Source: Mactromeris polynyma
Lineage: Eukaryota; Mollusca; Bivalvia; Venerida; Mactridae
Assembly: GCA_032209605.1 (NCBI GenBank)
Contig: JASFXZ010000016.1
Coordinates: 3,968,001 to 4,032,000 of the forward strand
Direction of reading: 5' to 3'
DNA: 64,000 nucleotides
In this document: piece by piece, positions 1 through 11,400 of the stretch
How positions within the stretch are numbered: the first letter of the stretch is position 1
Layout: the number at the start of each line of letters is the position of its first letter
Translations under genes and position numbers: made by a program
Notes under the pieces: model-generated
The model's input: only the letters and a program-made list of their open reading frames with translations
The model's database searches: none
Told to the model about the DNA's origin: nothing

Positions 1-287
1 TTATATAACGTTATATACATGTATCTATATATATCGTTAATATATGTAGTTGGTCTAGGATTAGATATGGACAACCCTATTTGCTAAAAATGTCAAGGGG
101 ATCCAGACCCTGGTCTCTGAGACAATGTGGCACCCAACGTGGGAGACTTTCGCTGTCTAACAACACGTTGTCTCTGAATACTTCGTTAACTCAAAGAATT
201 CTCAACAAATTCCAAATTAGTGTGTACTTTTGTCGTGGTGACCATATGTCCGCATAAGTACAGAAGATGTATAAGGCTATAAGCAGC

Positions 288-360
288 CCTGCTAGCTTTC
301 AGTTGATTGATTGGCCCTGTAAGCTAGAGGTCCTGGGTTTGAGTCTTAGTCTGGCTACTC
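288..360 (+). mobile_element. tRNA-derived SINE head (degenerate)
   Basis: The block contains a B-box-like GGGTTTGAGTC and, about 40 bases before it, an A-box-like stretch. The cloverleaf stems do not pair well, so it is not a working tRNA gene. It is best read as the promoter head of an old SINE. Confidence 0.35.
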
Positions 361-474
361 ATTTTTTGTTTCCATATTTAATGTTACAAGTTTGTGAAAT
401 GCACATTTGGAGGTAGTTTAAGATTGAGATAAATTCAAATTACTTATTAGGTTTTACAAATTCAGTCTGATACC

Positions 475-546
475 ACAGGAGGTTGTAACGATGTTATCTC
501 CCCTTCTATATCTCCTATAGCATAGTATGTTAATACAGTCTCCTGT
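475..546. repeat. Short inverted-repeat element, ACAGGAG family
   Basis: It begins ACAGGAGGTTGT and ends TCTCCTGT, so the ends are inverted repeats about 70 bases apart. The ends resemble the elements at 47478-47564 and 7987-8030, suggesting a dispersed hairpin family. Confidence 0.35.
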
Positions 547-626
547 GAATATAACCATGTAGCAGAAGCTTTCATTTCAACATTTCAATGTTATATATAC
601 TTTTTGTTTCACAGGATCTACTAAAT

Positions 627-635
627 ATGAACTGA
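627..635 (+). promoter_or_regulatory. Minimal upstream ORF in the dehydrogenase leader
   Basis: ATG-AAC-TGA lies 22 bases before the main start codon in the same predicted leader exon (615-657). A two-codon uORF this close would be expected to lower or condition initiation at the main ATG. The effect is inference; the sequence is directly visible. Confidence 0.4.
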
Positions 636-657
636 ATAGTGAGTAAAGACTGAAATA

Positions 658-3600
658 ATGACTTCTAAGACTGCCTTGGTTATTGGAGCATCAAGAGGTA
701 TTGGACGTCAGATAGCGCTTACCTTGGCAAGAAATGATTATGCTGTTGTTTTAGCTGCAAAAACTGTTGAATCATCTGCTAAGTTACCTGGTTCTGTTAC
801 AAGTGTTGCCGAGGAAATACAAAACAATGGCGGAGTGGCACTTCCTATTCAGTGTGATTGTAGAGATGAAAAAGATATACAAAACGTTGTGAACAAAACT
901 TTTGATCGGTAAATTTATGGTCTTATACTCTAGCTATTCTGTATACAGTAAAACCTCAGTAAAAAGACCACCAGTGGGACCCTTGAAAACTGGTCTGAAT
1001 ATTGAGGTGGTCTTAATATTGAGTTTGAATAAAGAGCAAAACAATGAAAATGAACTTGAAAATGGTGGTCTTAATTGTGAGGTAGTCTTATTATTGTGGT
1101 GGTCTTTCTGTGAGGTTTTATTGTCTGTAGTTGCTTTTTGTTATTTGGATTTTTTAAATTTGGTTTATGCCCCTTCTTATTCAATTGTTTATAAAGCTCA
1201 ATTCAATGATTTGTATAATGCATTCCTAAAGTCCTACAAAGCATGACAAGGCATTTAAAATTCAAAATTCATACAAAACTAATTTTACTATTATTAATCC
1301 TGTAGTTATCTTGTATGTATAGGATTGCAGGTAGGTATCAGAAAAGATTGGTGAGTGAAGAAAGTTTCAAGTAACACATAGTGAGGCATAGTAGTAGTCC
1401 AATGGTTTATGGCCTGACTTCTGCTCTAAAGGGCGTCAGATCAGCTTACACTTTAACAGGGTTTGATCACCTTGGGACCCTTTAAAACTGGTCTTCTTAT
1501 TGAAGTGGTCTTAATATTGAGGTTTAATTAAGAGCAAAAGAGATGGTCTTATTATTGAGGTGGTTTTTATTTTTGAGGTGATTTTATTGTTTAGGTGGTC
1601 TTTAAGTGAGGTTTAACTGTATTGCATTCCAATGAATGTTATTTTAGACAGACTTAATTTTCTAAGATTAATTTAAATGACATAAATTATTCAGAACAAA
1701 ATAATCTGATTTTATTTATGTTCATATTGCAGGTTTGGTCGACTGGATGCAGCAATATACAATGCGGGGGCAATTCTCTGGAAACCTGTTCTAGAGACAC
1801 CACTAAAGAGGTTTGATTTGATGATGAATGTCAATGTACGAGGTGCTTATTGTATGGTACAAGATGTTGTTCCAAAAATGCTGGACCAAAAACATGGTAG
1901 AATTGTACTGGTAGCTCCACCAATTTATAATAGGTAGAAACAAATATATGTACGTTTCCACAACAGAGCCTGTATGAGTAATGGTGGTTACGATATGGAG
2001 TATTTTCCAATTAAATTAAGATGTCACAAACTTAGCGCTTTCTCAGATGCTTAATTTTGATTTATGGAATTTAGTGAACTTGAATATATTTTGTTATGTA
2101 ATTTGTTTCGTTCCATTTGAAAAGCAGAAGATTTTAAGTTGTATTGAACTTGTGTAGAATAAAAATTTAAACATGAACTGATATGGACTGAGGGTTTGCT
2201 ATGTCTCTCCTTTTAGGGCATTCACATAGGGTATGCCATATTAACAGCTATTGACATGTATTTATTGGAAATTTACAATTGCTACAAAGTGATATTTTAA
2301 TGAAAATATTAATGAATTTCTTTTATTATGTTATTTAATAACATTTAATACCTAATCACTCTGCACTTCTCATAGAAAAATCTTCCAATGTTTTAAAGAG
2401 GTCTGCCAATTGTAATGAATTCCAAAAAGTACACAAACACTGTGGTTGCCGTCTCCTAGTCTATTTGCCTATGTACTGGTCGTTATTTTTCAAGTATAGT
2501 ACGTTTGTGTTAATTTACTTGCTATTATTGTGTTATATGTTTATATCAAGTATTGGTTTTCTTCTCTTATTGTAGAAGTGCGTATGTCATTATGTGTTCT
2601 TAGTTGGTACATTTACTCAATGACTGCTTTGCTTATTGAGTTTGTATGTTGTCCATCTTCAGGTTTTTCAAAGGAAAAGCACCATACAGCATCAGTAAAG
2701 TTGGTATGACAATTCTAGCCAAAGGTCTTGCAAATGAACTTACAAATACTGGTAACTTGTCTTTTTTGAAATAACAAAGAGCTTTTGTTGTACCTGAATA
2801 TTGTCGTCTGCATCTACATTTAATGTTAAGTTTGTGTGTCACCCAGTTTCTGAGATAGATTTAGTCCCATTACCATCAAGCATGAATACAGTAAAACCTC
2901 ACTTAAAAACATCCTCAATAATATGGCCACCTGAAAAATAAGAACAGAATTGTCAAGTCTATTTTCAATGTTTTGCTCTTTATTCAGCCTCAGTATTAAG
3001 ACCAGCTCAATAAGAAGACCAGTTTTCAAGGATCCTTAGGCTTGTCATATTATTGAGGTTTTACTGTACAACTTGCTAGGTTGATTAAGGAATCCACATC
3101 CAACTTGCTTATTCTATTCAGACCCATTTACTTGGCTTCAGTGGTGGTTGAGCAATGTTACATTTTTGTGCTTAGCTCAGTTGTGGTAAAATGTTGAAGT
3201 TTGTGATTAGCTCATTTTCTGAATACACATTACTCTCATTGCATACATTTTGAACATAACTTCTAGTATGGGTTAAAGACTTTCGAGAGATTAGGGTTTT
3301 GAATATGTTAGGGGTCACTGGTGTACCAAGAATATACATGTAATATTATATTTTTATGCCCTATTACTTGAGTTAGATTGGAGTTATTGGCATGAAATTT
3401 TGTATATTTATACAGTTTACTTACACACAAATATTGGGACTGCATATAGAATCACCAAGTACTAAGATCACTGTTACTCAAACTATAAAACCAGTTTCTG
3501 GTAAATTATGGGGCTTTAAAATGAATAGCCTGGATTTCTTGTTACAACAAAATAAACCACAGATAGCATCTTCTGCTTCTTTCTATATACGTCATGGTAA

Positions 3601-4650
3601 GATGTTGAAAGCAAAGCTAGTTATATGAATACGAATGTAGAAGCAGATCAAATTCTTTTGCTTTCACCTCTCCATGTTCAATTGTTTTATATGCTGTAAA
3701 CATGACTGATGTATTTATTATTGACCTGTTTATCATTTTACATAAACAGGTGTGAGTATTAGTACTCTGTGGCCTACAACTGCTATCAAGGCACATGTGA
3801 CTGATGTTCTTCAAGTCCCTAACAGTTCTCTACGCACCCCTGATATATTTGCTGATGCCGTACTAAAGATAGTGAATGAACCAACTGACAAGTAAGTGGA
3901 ATTCTTATGCAGGCCCCCTAGTGAAACCTTTAAAGCCTATAAAGATCTTTAAGTTTTGGAAAGTCCTGAAACCTTTATTTTTCTGAAAAACCTAGTAAGA
4001 CCTGTAATTTGCTCTCCAAACTTTAAGATTTTTTCTCTCAGGTGTTGGATTGTCCTGACAGGATGCTGTCATCCTTGCAGTAGCAGGCGCACTGTTTAAC
4101 TGTCTTGGCTGATGGTCAAAATTAGCCTTTTTGGCTCTTTATTATTACAGAAATCATTAGATTTCCATTAGACCCTTGACTGATCTTCTTATTGATGTGG
4201 TCTTAATATTGAAATTGAATAAAGAGCAAAACAGTGAAAATGGACTTGAGAATTGTGTTCTTAGTTTTGATGTGGTCTTAATATTGAGGTGGACTTTAGG
4301 TGAGATTTTACTGTAATATGTATCCTTTCAAACCAATTTTGCTTGTATCAGTATTTTCAAATTTAACTAAAAAAGCTGGAGTTTATGAAACTAGGCTATT
4401 GGGATACTAGAAGTTAGTATATAGTGAAGAATCTTGTGTGTGTTTCAGATTGAACGGAGCTGTGTTACTGGATGAAGACTACCTTAGATCCGAGGGCGTG
4501 TCAGATTTCACACAATATCAGTGTGAGTCTGGGGCTGAGCCCCCGCGTATGATGCCAAAACAAATACCAGATCTAAGTGTAGCAGAGGAGACTGAAACCT
4601 ATATGAACAGTCACATTCAGGATAATTCAAAGACTAAGAGCAAATTATGA
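658..4650 (+). CDS. HSDL2-like short-chain dehydrogenase/reductase, five exons
   Basis: The exons are 658-908, 1733-1933, 2663-2751, 3750-3891 and 4449-4650. All introns have GT/AG ends and the joined frame is open for 294 codons plus a stop. An in-frame TGA at 640-642 fixes the ATG, which has A at -3. The protein has the SDR cofactor motif GASRGIG (residues 10-16), NAG (94-96) and the catalytic pair Y159 and K163 (YSISK), followed by LWPTTAI. The match is closest to hydroxysteroid dehydrogenase-like protein 2: AAKT after the second strand, then LMMNVN-RG and a WP in place of the usual PG. The canonical catalytic Ser region reads LVAPP, with no Ser; HSDL2 proteins are also atypical there. The family acts in peroxisomal/mitochondrial lipid metabolism, but the substrate is not established. 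Vertebrate HSDL2 has a C-terminal SCP2 domain that is absent here. The chain ends KSKL, a canonical PTS1, so the peroxisome matrix is the likely location. Introns 1, 3 and 4 carry MITE insertions. Confidence 0.92.
946..1123 (+). mobile_element. Pogo/Tigger-like MITE, copy 1 (intron 1)
   Basis: It begins TA-CAGTAAAACCTC and ends GAGGTTTTATTG, so the ends are inverted repeats. The middle carries AATAAAGAGCAAAACA. Terminal CAGT and a TA target are typical of pogo/Tigger (Tc1-mariner superfamily) elements. No transposase is encoded. The spurious open frame at 902-1246 runs through this element and is not coding. Confidence 0.75.
1461..1619 (+). mobile_element. Pogo/Tigger-like MITE, copy 2 (intron 1)
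   Basis: This copy shares the family blocks GAGGTGGTCTTA, the AAGAGCAAAA core and the right end AAGTGAGGTTTAACTG followed by TA. The left terminal repeat is eroded. Confidence 0.65.
2889..3067. mobile_element. Pogo/Tigger-like MITE, copy 3 (intron 3, reversed)
   Basis: It lies between TA dinucleotides at 2887-2888 and 3068-3069, with ends CAGTAAAACCTCACTT and GAGGTTTTACTG. The core (TTTGCTCTTTATTC) is in reverse orientation relative to copies 1 and 2. This is the most complete copy with both ends and a visible TA duplication. Confidence 0.8.
4170..4313 (+). mobile_element. Pogo/Tigger-like MITE, copy 4 (intron 4)
   Basis: The core AATAAAGAGCAAAACAG and the right end GTGAGATTTTACTG before TA are present. 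The left end is degenerate. Confidence 0.65.
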
Positions 4651-4925
4651 TGACTGTTAGTCGCATTAATGAATATATGAATTTATTAACTTCATAAAAG
4701 TCTTTGACGCCTAGAATTTCCTATTGATTTGCATCTGGCACACACTATTTGCTGTCCCTGTTTTGTATGTGATGCTGTTGCATAAACGTTATACTGAAAA
4801 ATGAATTATTTACATTCTTAACCTCGGCCAGTTCTTCAGAGACGCATTAAAGATAGATAGTCTTGATGCTTAATCAAACTTTGCCTGGTTGTAATTAAAT
4901 GTATGAGATAATTGTTAAGTATTAC
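4651..4925 (+). other. Dehydrogenase 3' UTR and downstream
   Basis: This is AT-rich sequence after the stop codon. A possible poly(A) signal ATTAAA lies at 4846-4851 and another near 4895. Neither can be confirmed without transcript data. Confidence 0.35.
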
Positions 4926-5057
4926 CTTCATGCAGAAAGAAGTCCTCTACAACTAACTCCACATTGTCATGTTTCCCAAAAATAAAACTGCACACATCCC
5001 ATACAGCTATTTTCTTCCCTGACCTACCCACTGATTTAGCGCTAGCATAGAAAATAC
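4926..5057 (-). CDS. Candidate internal exon of an unidentified gene
   Basis: On the - strand a 132-base open stretch is bounded by an acceptor (tctacaatatacag before 5057) and a donor (gaag then gtaata, after 4926). Both ends are phase 1, so it could be a symmetrical internal exon. The peptide contains YASAKSVGRSGKKIAVWDVC and FIFGKHDNVELVVEDFFL. Its mix of charged and aromatic residues looks more protein-like than the AT-rich frames around it. I do not recognise the family. It lies directly downstream of, and antisense to, the dehydrogenase gene. It could also be a chance frame or a fragment of an old transposon gene. Confidence 0.3.
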
Positions 5058-5190
5058 CTGTATATTGTAGACTTGTGTTCTGCTTTTCCAGAACCCTTTT
5101 AAGATAAATTATAATGCAGTGTTTTAGAGTACATCTGTATGAAGACATAATGATGCCATTTTCTCAAAATTATTACTTAGCATATGTTTA

Positions 5191-5322
5191 TTAAGACCTT
5201 GAAAACTGGTCTTAATATTGAGGTGGTCGTAATATTGAGGTTGAATAAAGAGCGGAACTGTCAAAATTTACTTGAAAAGTGTGGTCATACTATAGAGGTG
5301 GTCTTTAAGTGAGGTTTTACTG
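5191..5322 (+). mobile_element. Pogo/Tigger-like MITE, copy 5
   Basis: The family core (AATAAAGAGC) and the right end TTTAAGTGAGGTTTTACTG followed by TA are clear. The left terminal repeat is missing. Confidence 0.65.
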
Positions 5323-8300
5323 TATGTAGATACTATGTTATGAATAATAATATATTTCAAATACATGTACATGTAATTAAATTTGTTTTGTGATGTATTT
5401 TCCTTGATAATTGTTTATTATTGTCCTAAATATGTAGACACCAACCAACCCATCTTACTGGTCACTTTTTATTTGGATAAACAAAACTAATTATGCAAAA
5501 CTGTGGAGTATAGCTAATTCTATCTAGCGCTTGATTTTCACTTATACCAAGGGAGGTAGATCCACCATTGCCATTTTGAACCTGTTCCTACGAGTTACTT
5601 CCCTTGTACATCGTTGACCAATGGTGAAAAACTGGTTGAGTTAAGTTTTTCTATACATTACTAGGTTCGCATTTGTCATCCAAAGATTTCGGCTAGTTGA
5701 GCTATTACAAATACATAACACACATTTATATCGGCTTACAACAGAATATCAATTTGAAATTCAGTGACATGTATATAGGAATGTATCACAATCGAGTGTA
5801 AGAATAAAAAGAGGAAGCTTTACCACTGAAACGGTTGAATAGTTAATCATGAAAATCATATACACGCACATTTGTGATTTTATATCTCCTGAGCAATTTC
5901 TCTCAATGCAAGATATTTTGACACGTGTCCGTCGTCAGGAGTCTTTAATATTTTGTTTCTCACGAAATTGCATGACCCATTTTAGCCACATTTCACAGGA
6001 AATGGGTATTTTGTGGCCGCAGTTATTTCAATGTCGTTCAAACGATTTTGTTTAGGTGCACATAGGGTCACCAGAGCCGCAAAGATTGAACACATAATTT
6101 AGAATCATTTAAACATGGCTGTCAAGCAACGGGCTAGTTTTCCTCAATGGCTAAATTGAAAAGGATAACTATTTCTCTGTAACCGCTAGCTAAGTTTCCT
6201 ACTGCAGCATTGTTCCTTTGAAGACTTCCAACAATGATTGTTCAGATGATTCAAAGTCATAAACTTGTGACATGGTCGCTGTCACGGCGCGGTAACGTGT
6301 ACGTACGAGCGTATTTAGGAGAAACTGTTGTTCCGATATTGAAACAAGTTCAGATAAATGTTCATTGGGTGACCTACATAATTATATTGTTCAAATTCGT
6401 TGAAAAAGATGACTGCGAGAGGACTCAGTCACTCCCTATAATTATATGATTTGAAAATTTAAAAACCTTGTCAAAACTGCTGGCCGGATTTTGTAGTCAG
6501 TTCTCAGAAACTGTAATCAAACTCTTCACAAAACTTGTTAAGCCATCTTGAATTTTCACAAAATGGTTGTCAGGAGACATACTAGTTTTCTCTCTATGAC
6601 TGAACGGACGACTTCGAAAACATTCTCGTCTGAATCTGCTTGACCGATTTTTGAGAAATTAGGTAGAAATGTTCATTGGATGAATCCAAGAACATTGTAG
6701 AAGCCGTGAAAAAGCACCACCGATGTGGGCGGCGTTCAATTTCTCCATGTGTTTCCAAGTGCTTAAAAAAATATGTTATTTTTTACCCTACTGACTGAGG
6801 TATGCCATTTTCGAGATCACATAATCGTTCGGGTTTAAACGTGTTCTTTTCTGATGTGAAATGTAACTGACTTTGAAATGGACATTTTTTTCTATGGAAG
6901 AAAAGATTTTTTGTTTCATTTAAAAGTTAAATCTCAAATTTGCTGTTTTCACTCATCATTTACAACTCCGATTTCAACACGTTTGTATCTGGCGCTTGCA
7001 AATAACCCACAATCGTGCGAAAAAAACTCGGTACGTATGATGAATCTATCACAAATATTATAGGGAAAATGATAGTTGTCACGTAACTGAAAATTACGCA
7101 TACAATCATATCGAGTTTGCAGGCTGTTCTATGTCAACATTTGTACATTTTCTTGTCGCATCCGCTTAAAGTGAATAAACCTGTGTTTTTGATGTCAAAG
7201 TTGAATGACCATGACTATCGAAATCAAATTAGCATATTTAAAATACCATTCATGAAAGAAATACCAATGGATAGAGTAGTTTGGCTTTCTCTGGTTCAAC
7301 AACATTTGTAAACATATTTGACGACAGTAATAACAAGAAATATCTTGAAAAAAGATGGTCGGCGCAATTTGAAGGTTAAGATTTTGGTGTGCAACATAAA
7401 AAATGGCGAGATGTTACGATTGCTTGTCACTCCAGATCTAAATTAGATTGCGGTAAATTCACCGATATTCCGTGGATTTCGGTTAGGTAATACCCTTTAT
7501 CGGAAGGTTAACCTATCTGCGTCAAGGTTTGTGCCACCAAATTAAATTGTTATGTGCACTTTCAATAATATGTGACTTTTTCGAGAACATTTCTTCAAAC
7601 ATTCATCATGAAATTGCATTTTGATCACGGAATGTGTCTCATAATTGTGATTTAAAGAAATCAGTTGACTGCCTATAGATGACGGTATAATCATAAGGAA
7701 GCGTTGCCCTACACATCAGACATGTATGTCTTTGGCATGTTTCCGAAACAAAAAATGAAAAAAATATATACCGAGATTCAATTGACAAAATTATTCTAAA
7801 ATTTCTCGTGAAGTAAAGTAACCATATTCACAGGACTTGTAACCAATGGATACACATACAGATTGATGAACGATTTTTGTGGCAGCTTCTTATACGCATT
7901 TAGGGTAATACGGTGGGCGTCAGCCGCTCAAGTTCGACCCCAGTCAAGGTTGCGTGGACATCTCTTTATAAGTCACTTAGCATTAGCACAGGAGATTATC
8001 ACAAGTTTTCTCCCTTTCATTAGTAGAGCTACCGTTTTCCAGGAAGTGGACTCGGGAATGATTCAAATAAGCACGATACTTCCACAAAATCAATCTTCTA
8101 TGAAGTGTTTTATGCATTACGTATTGCAGGATCTAAGTGTGTTCACATTCATTCCTCAACAGAACGGTCAACTCATGGAAATTGTAAACTTACAATAACT
8201 AAATACTAGCGCTGTACTTAAATCATATAATAAAGTGGTCATATTACATGTTATGTCACAAATGTTGATATTGGATCTTACTTGAACCTTGTTTTACTTC

Positions 8301-8489
8301 AGTCTGTTCTCCCGAAAATCATACTTAGACATAATATCCTTTAAACAGAAGCAAATAGTTGTCCAATAGTCAATGACATTCGCGACAATGACGCAGACTT
8401 TCATAGCTTCTATCAGACATGCTCCTTTGGAATCAGTGTGATACAATAAACACTGGCCGTCACATACAGAGCGGGTAGGTTTCTGATCC
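5323..8489. other. Intergenic region between dehydrogenase gene and satellite
   Basis: No exon could be supported. Short frames exist (for example 5849-6055, 6234-6449, 7863-8198 on + and 8294-8480 on -) but none matches a known family. The 7863-8198 frame crosses a copy of the ACAGGAG repeat at 7987-8030. The - strand frame ending at 8294 runs straight into the satellite, so its N-terminal half is repeat. Confidence 0.5.
7987..8030 (+). repeat. Fragment of ACAGGAG hairpin family
   Basis: ACAGGAGATTATCACAAG followed by TTTTCTCCCTTT matches, with a few substitutions, the left arm of the element at 47478-47564. The right arm is not seen. Confidence 0.35.
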
Positions 8490-11400
8490 TTCCAATATGG
8501 TCTGTGATTTTTCTTCCAATATGGTCTGTGTTTTTTCTTCCAATATGGTCTGTGATTTTTCTTCCAATATGGTCTGTGAATTTTTCTTACAATTTGGTCT
8601 GTGATTTTACTCCAATATGGTCTGTGATTTTTACTCCAATATGGTCTGTGATTTATCTCCAATATGGTCTGTGATTTTTACTCCAATATGGTCTGTGATT
8701 TTTACTCCAATATGGTCTGTGTGTTTTACTCCAGTATGGTCTGTTTGTTTTACTCCAATATGGTCTGTGATTTTTACTCCAATATGGTCTGTTTGTTTTA
8801 CTCCAATATAGTCTGTGTGTTTTACTCCAATATGGTCTGTTTGTTTTACTCCAATATGGTCTGTGTGTTTTACTCCAATATAGTCTGTGTTTTTTACTCC
8901 AATATGGTCTGTTTGTTTTACTCCAATATGGTCTGTGTGTTTTACTCCAATATAGTCTGTGTGTTTTACTCCAATATGGTCTGTTTGTTTTACATCAATA
9001 TGGTCTGTGTGTTTTACATCAATATGGTCTGTGTGTTTTACATCAATATGGTCTGTGTGTTTTACATCAATATGGTCTGTGTGTTTTACATCAATATGGT
9101 CTGTTTGTTTTACATCAATATGGTCTGTTTGTTTTACATCAATATGGTCTGTGTGTTTTACTCCAATATGGTCTGTGTGTTTTACTCCAATATGGTCTGT
9201 GATTTTTCACACTAGTATGGTCTGTGATTTTTACTCCAATATGGTCTGTGATTTTTACTCCAATAAGGTCTGTGATTTTTTACATCAATATGGTCTGTTT
9301 GTTTTACTCCAATATGGTCTGTTTGTTTTACTCCAATATGGTCTGTGATTTTTTACATCAATATGGTCTGTTTGTTTTACTCCAATATGGTCTGTTTGTT
9401 TTACTCCAATATGGTCTGTTTGTATTACTCCAATATGGTCTGTTTGTTTTACTCCAATATGGTCTGTTTGTTTTACTCCAATATGGTCTGTTGGTTTTAC
9501 ATCAATATGGTCTGTTTGTTTTACTCCAATATGGTCTGTTTGTTTTACTCCAATGTGGTCTGTTTGTTTTACTCCAATATGGTATGTTTGTTTTACTCCA
9601 ATATGGTCTGTGTGTTTTACTCCAATATGGTCTGTTTGTTTTACATCAATATGGTCTGTTTGTTTTACTCCAATATGGTCTGTTTGTTTTACATCAATAT
9701 GGTCTGTTTGTTTTACTCCAATATGGTCTGTTTGTTTTACATCAATATGGTATGTTTGTTTTACATCAATATGGTCTGTTTGTTTTACTCCAATATGGTC
9801 TGTTTGTTTTACATCAATATGGTCTGTTTGTTTTACTCCAATATGGTCTGTTTGTTTTACTCCAATGTGGTCTGTTTGTTTTACTCCAATATGGTATGTT
9901 TGTTTTACTCCAATATGGTCTGTGTGTTTTACTCCAATATGGTCTGTTTGTTTTACATCAATATGGTCTGTTTGTTTTACTCCAATATGGTCTGTTTGTT
10001 TTACATCAATATGGTCTGTTTGTTTTACTCCAATATGGTCTGTTTGTTTTACTCCAATATGGTCTGTTTGTTTTACTCCAATGTGGTCTGTTTGTTTTAC
10101 TCCAATATGGTATGTTTGTTTTACTCCAATATGGTCTGTGTGTTTTACTCCAATATGGTCTGTTTGTTTTACTCCAATATGGTCTGTGTGTGTTACTCCA
10201 ATATGGTATGTTTGTTTTACTCCAATATGGTCTGTTTGTTTTACTCCAATATGGTCTGTGTGTTTTACTCCAATATGGTCTGTTTGTTTTACTCCAATAT
10301 GGTCTGTGTGTTTTACTCCAATATGGTCTGTTTGTTTTACTCCAATATGGTCTGTTTGTTTTACTCCAATATGGTCTGTTTGTTTTACTCCAATATGGTC
10401 TGCTTGTTTTACTCCAATATGGTCTGTGTGTTTTACTCCAATATGGTCTGTGATTTTTGCACCAGTATGGTCTGTGATTTTTACTCCAATATGGTCTGTG
10501 ATTTTTACTCCAATATGGTCTGTTTGTTTTACTCCAGTATGGTCTGTGTGTTTTACTCCAATATGTTTGTGATTTTTACACCAATATGGTCTGTGTGTTT
10601 TACTCCAATCTGGTCTGTGTGTTTTACTCAAATATTGTTGTGATTTTTACACCAATATGGTCTGTGTGTTTTACTCCAGTATGGTCTGTGTGTTTTACTC
10701 CAATATGTTTGTGATTTTTACACCAATATGGTCTGTGTGTTTTACTCCAATATGGTCTGTTTGTTTTACTCCAATATGGTCTGTTTGTTTTACTCCAATG
10801 TGGTCTGTTTGTTTTACTCCAATATGGTATGTTTGTTTTACTCCAATATGGTCTGTGTGTTTTACTCCAATATGGTCTGTTTGTTTTACATCAATATGGT
10901 CTGTGTGTGTTACTCCAATATGGTATGTTTGTTTTACTCCAATATGGTCTGTTTGTTTTACTCCAATATGGTCTGTGTGTTTTACTCCAATATGGTCTGT
11001 TTGTTTTACTCCAATATGGTCTGTGTGTTTTACTCCAATATGGTCTGTTTGTTTTACTCCAATATGGTCTGTTTGTTTTACTCCAATATGGTCTGTTTGT
11101 TTTACTCCAATATGGTCTGCTTGTTTTACTCCAATATGGTCTGTGTGTTTTACTCCAATATTGTCGGTGATTTTTGCACCAGTATGGTCTGTGATTTTTA
11201 CTCCAATATGGTCTGTGATTTTTACTCCAATATGGTCTGTTTGTTTTACTCCAGTATGGTCTGTGTGTTTTACTCCAATATGTTTGTGATTTTTACACCA
11301 ATATGGTCTGTGTGTTTTACTCCAATCTGGTCTGTGTGTTTTACTCAAATATTGTTGTGATTTTTACACCAATATGGTCTGTGTGTTTTACTCCAGTATG

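Larger units (their letters stand above)
1..614. other. Upstream flank of the dehydrogenase gene
   Basis: No coding exon is visible. A polypyrimidine stretch followed by an AG at 613-614 (ttttgtttcacag) looks like a splice acceptor, so the dehydrogenase 5' UTR probably begins in an upstream exon and continues at 615. The stretch also holds a tRNA-like block (about 288-360) and a short hairpin repeat (475-546), both listed separately. The transcription start was not located. Confidence 0.4.

Noticed and set aside
902..1246. 114-codon frame after the first dehydrogenase exon
   Set aside because: It is intron 1 sequence running through a MITE; the exon ends at a GT donor at 909 and the next exon continues the protein.
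7863..8198. 111-codon + frame
   Set aside because: It runs across a fragment of the ACAGGAG repeat family and matches no known protein.
8294..8480. Cys-containing - strand frame beside the satellite
   Set aside because: It is open only by extension from the array and has no recognised motif; kept only as a remark.
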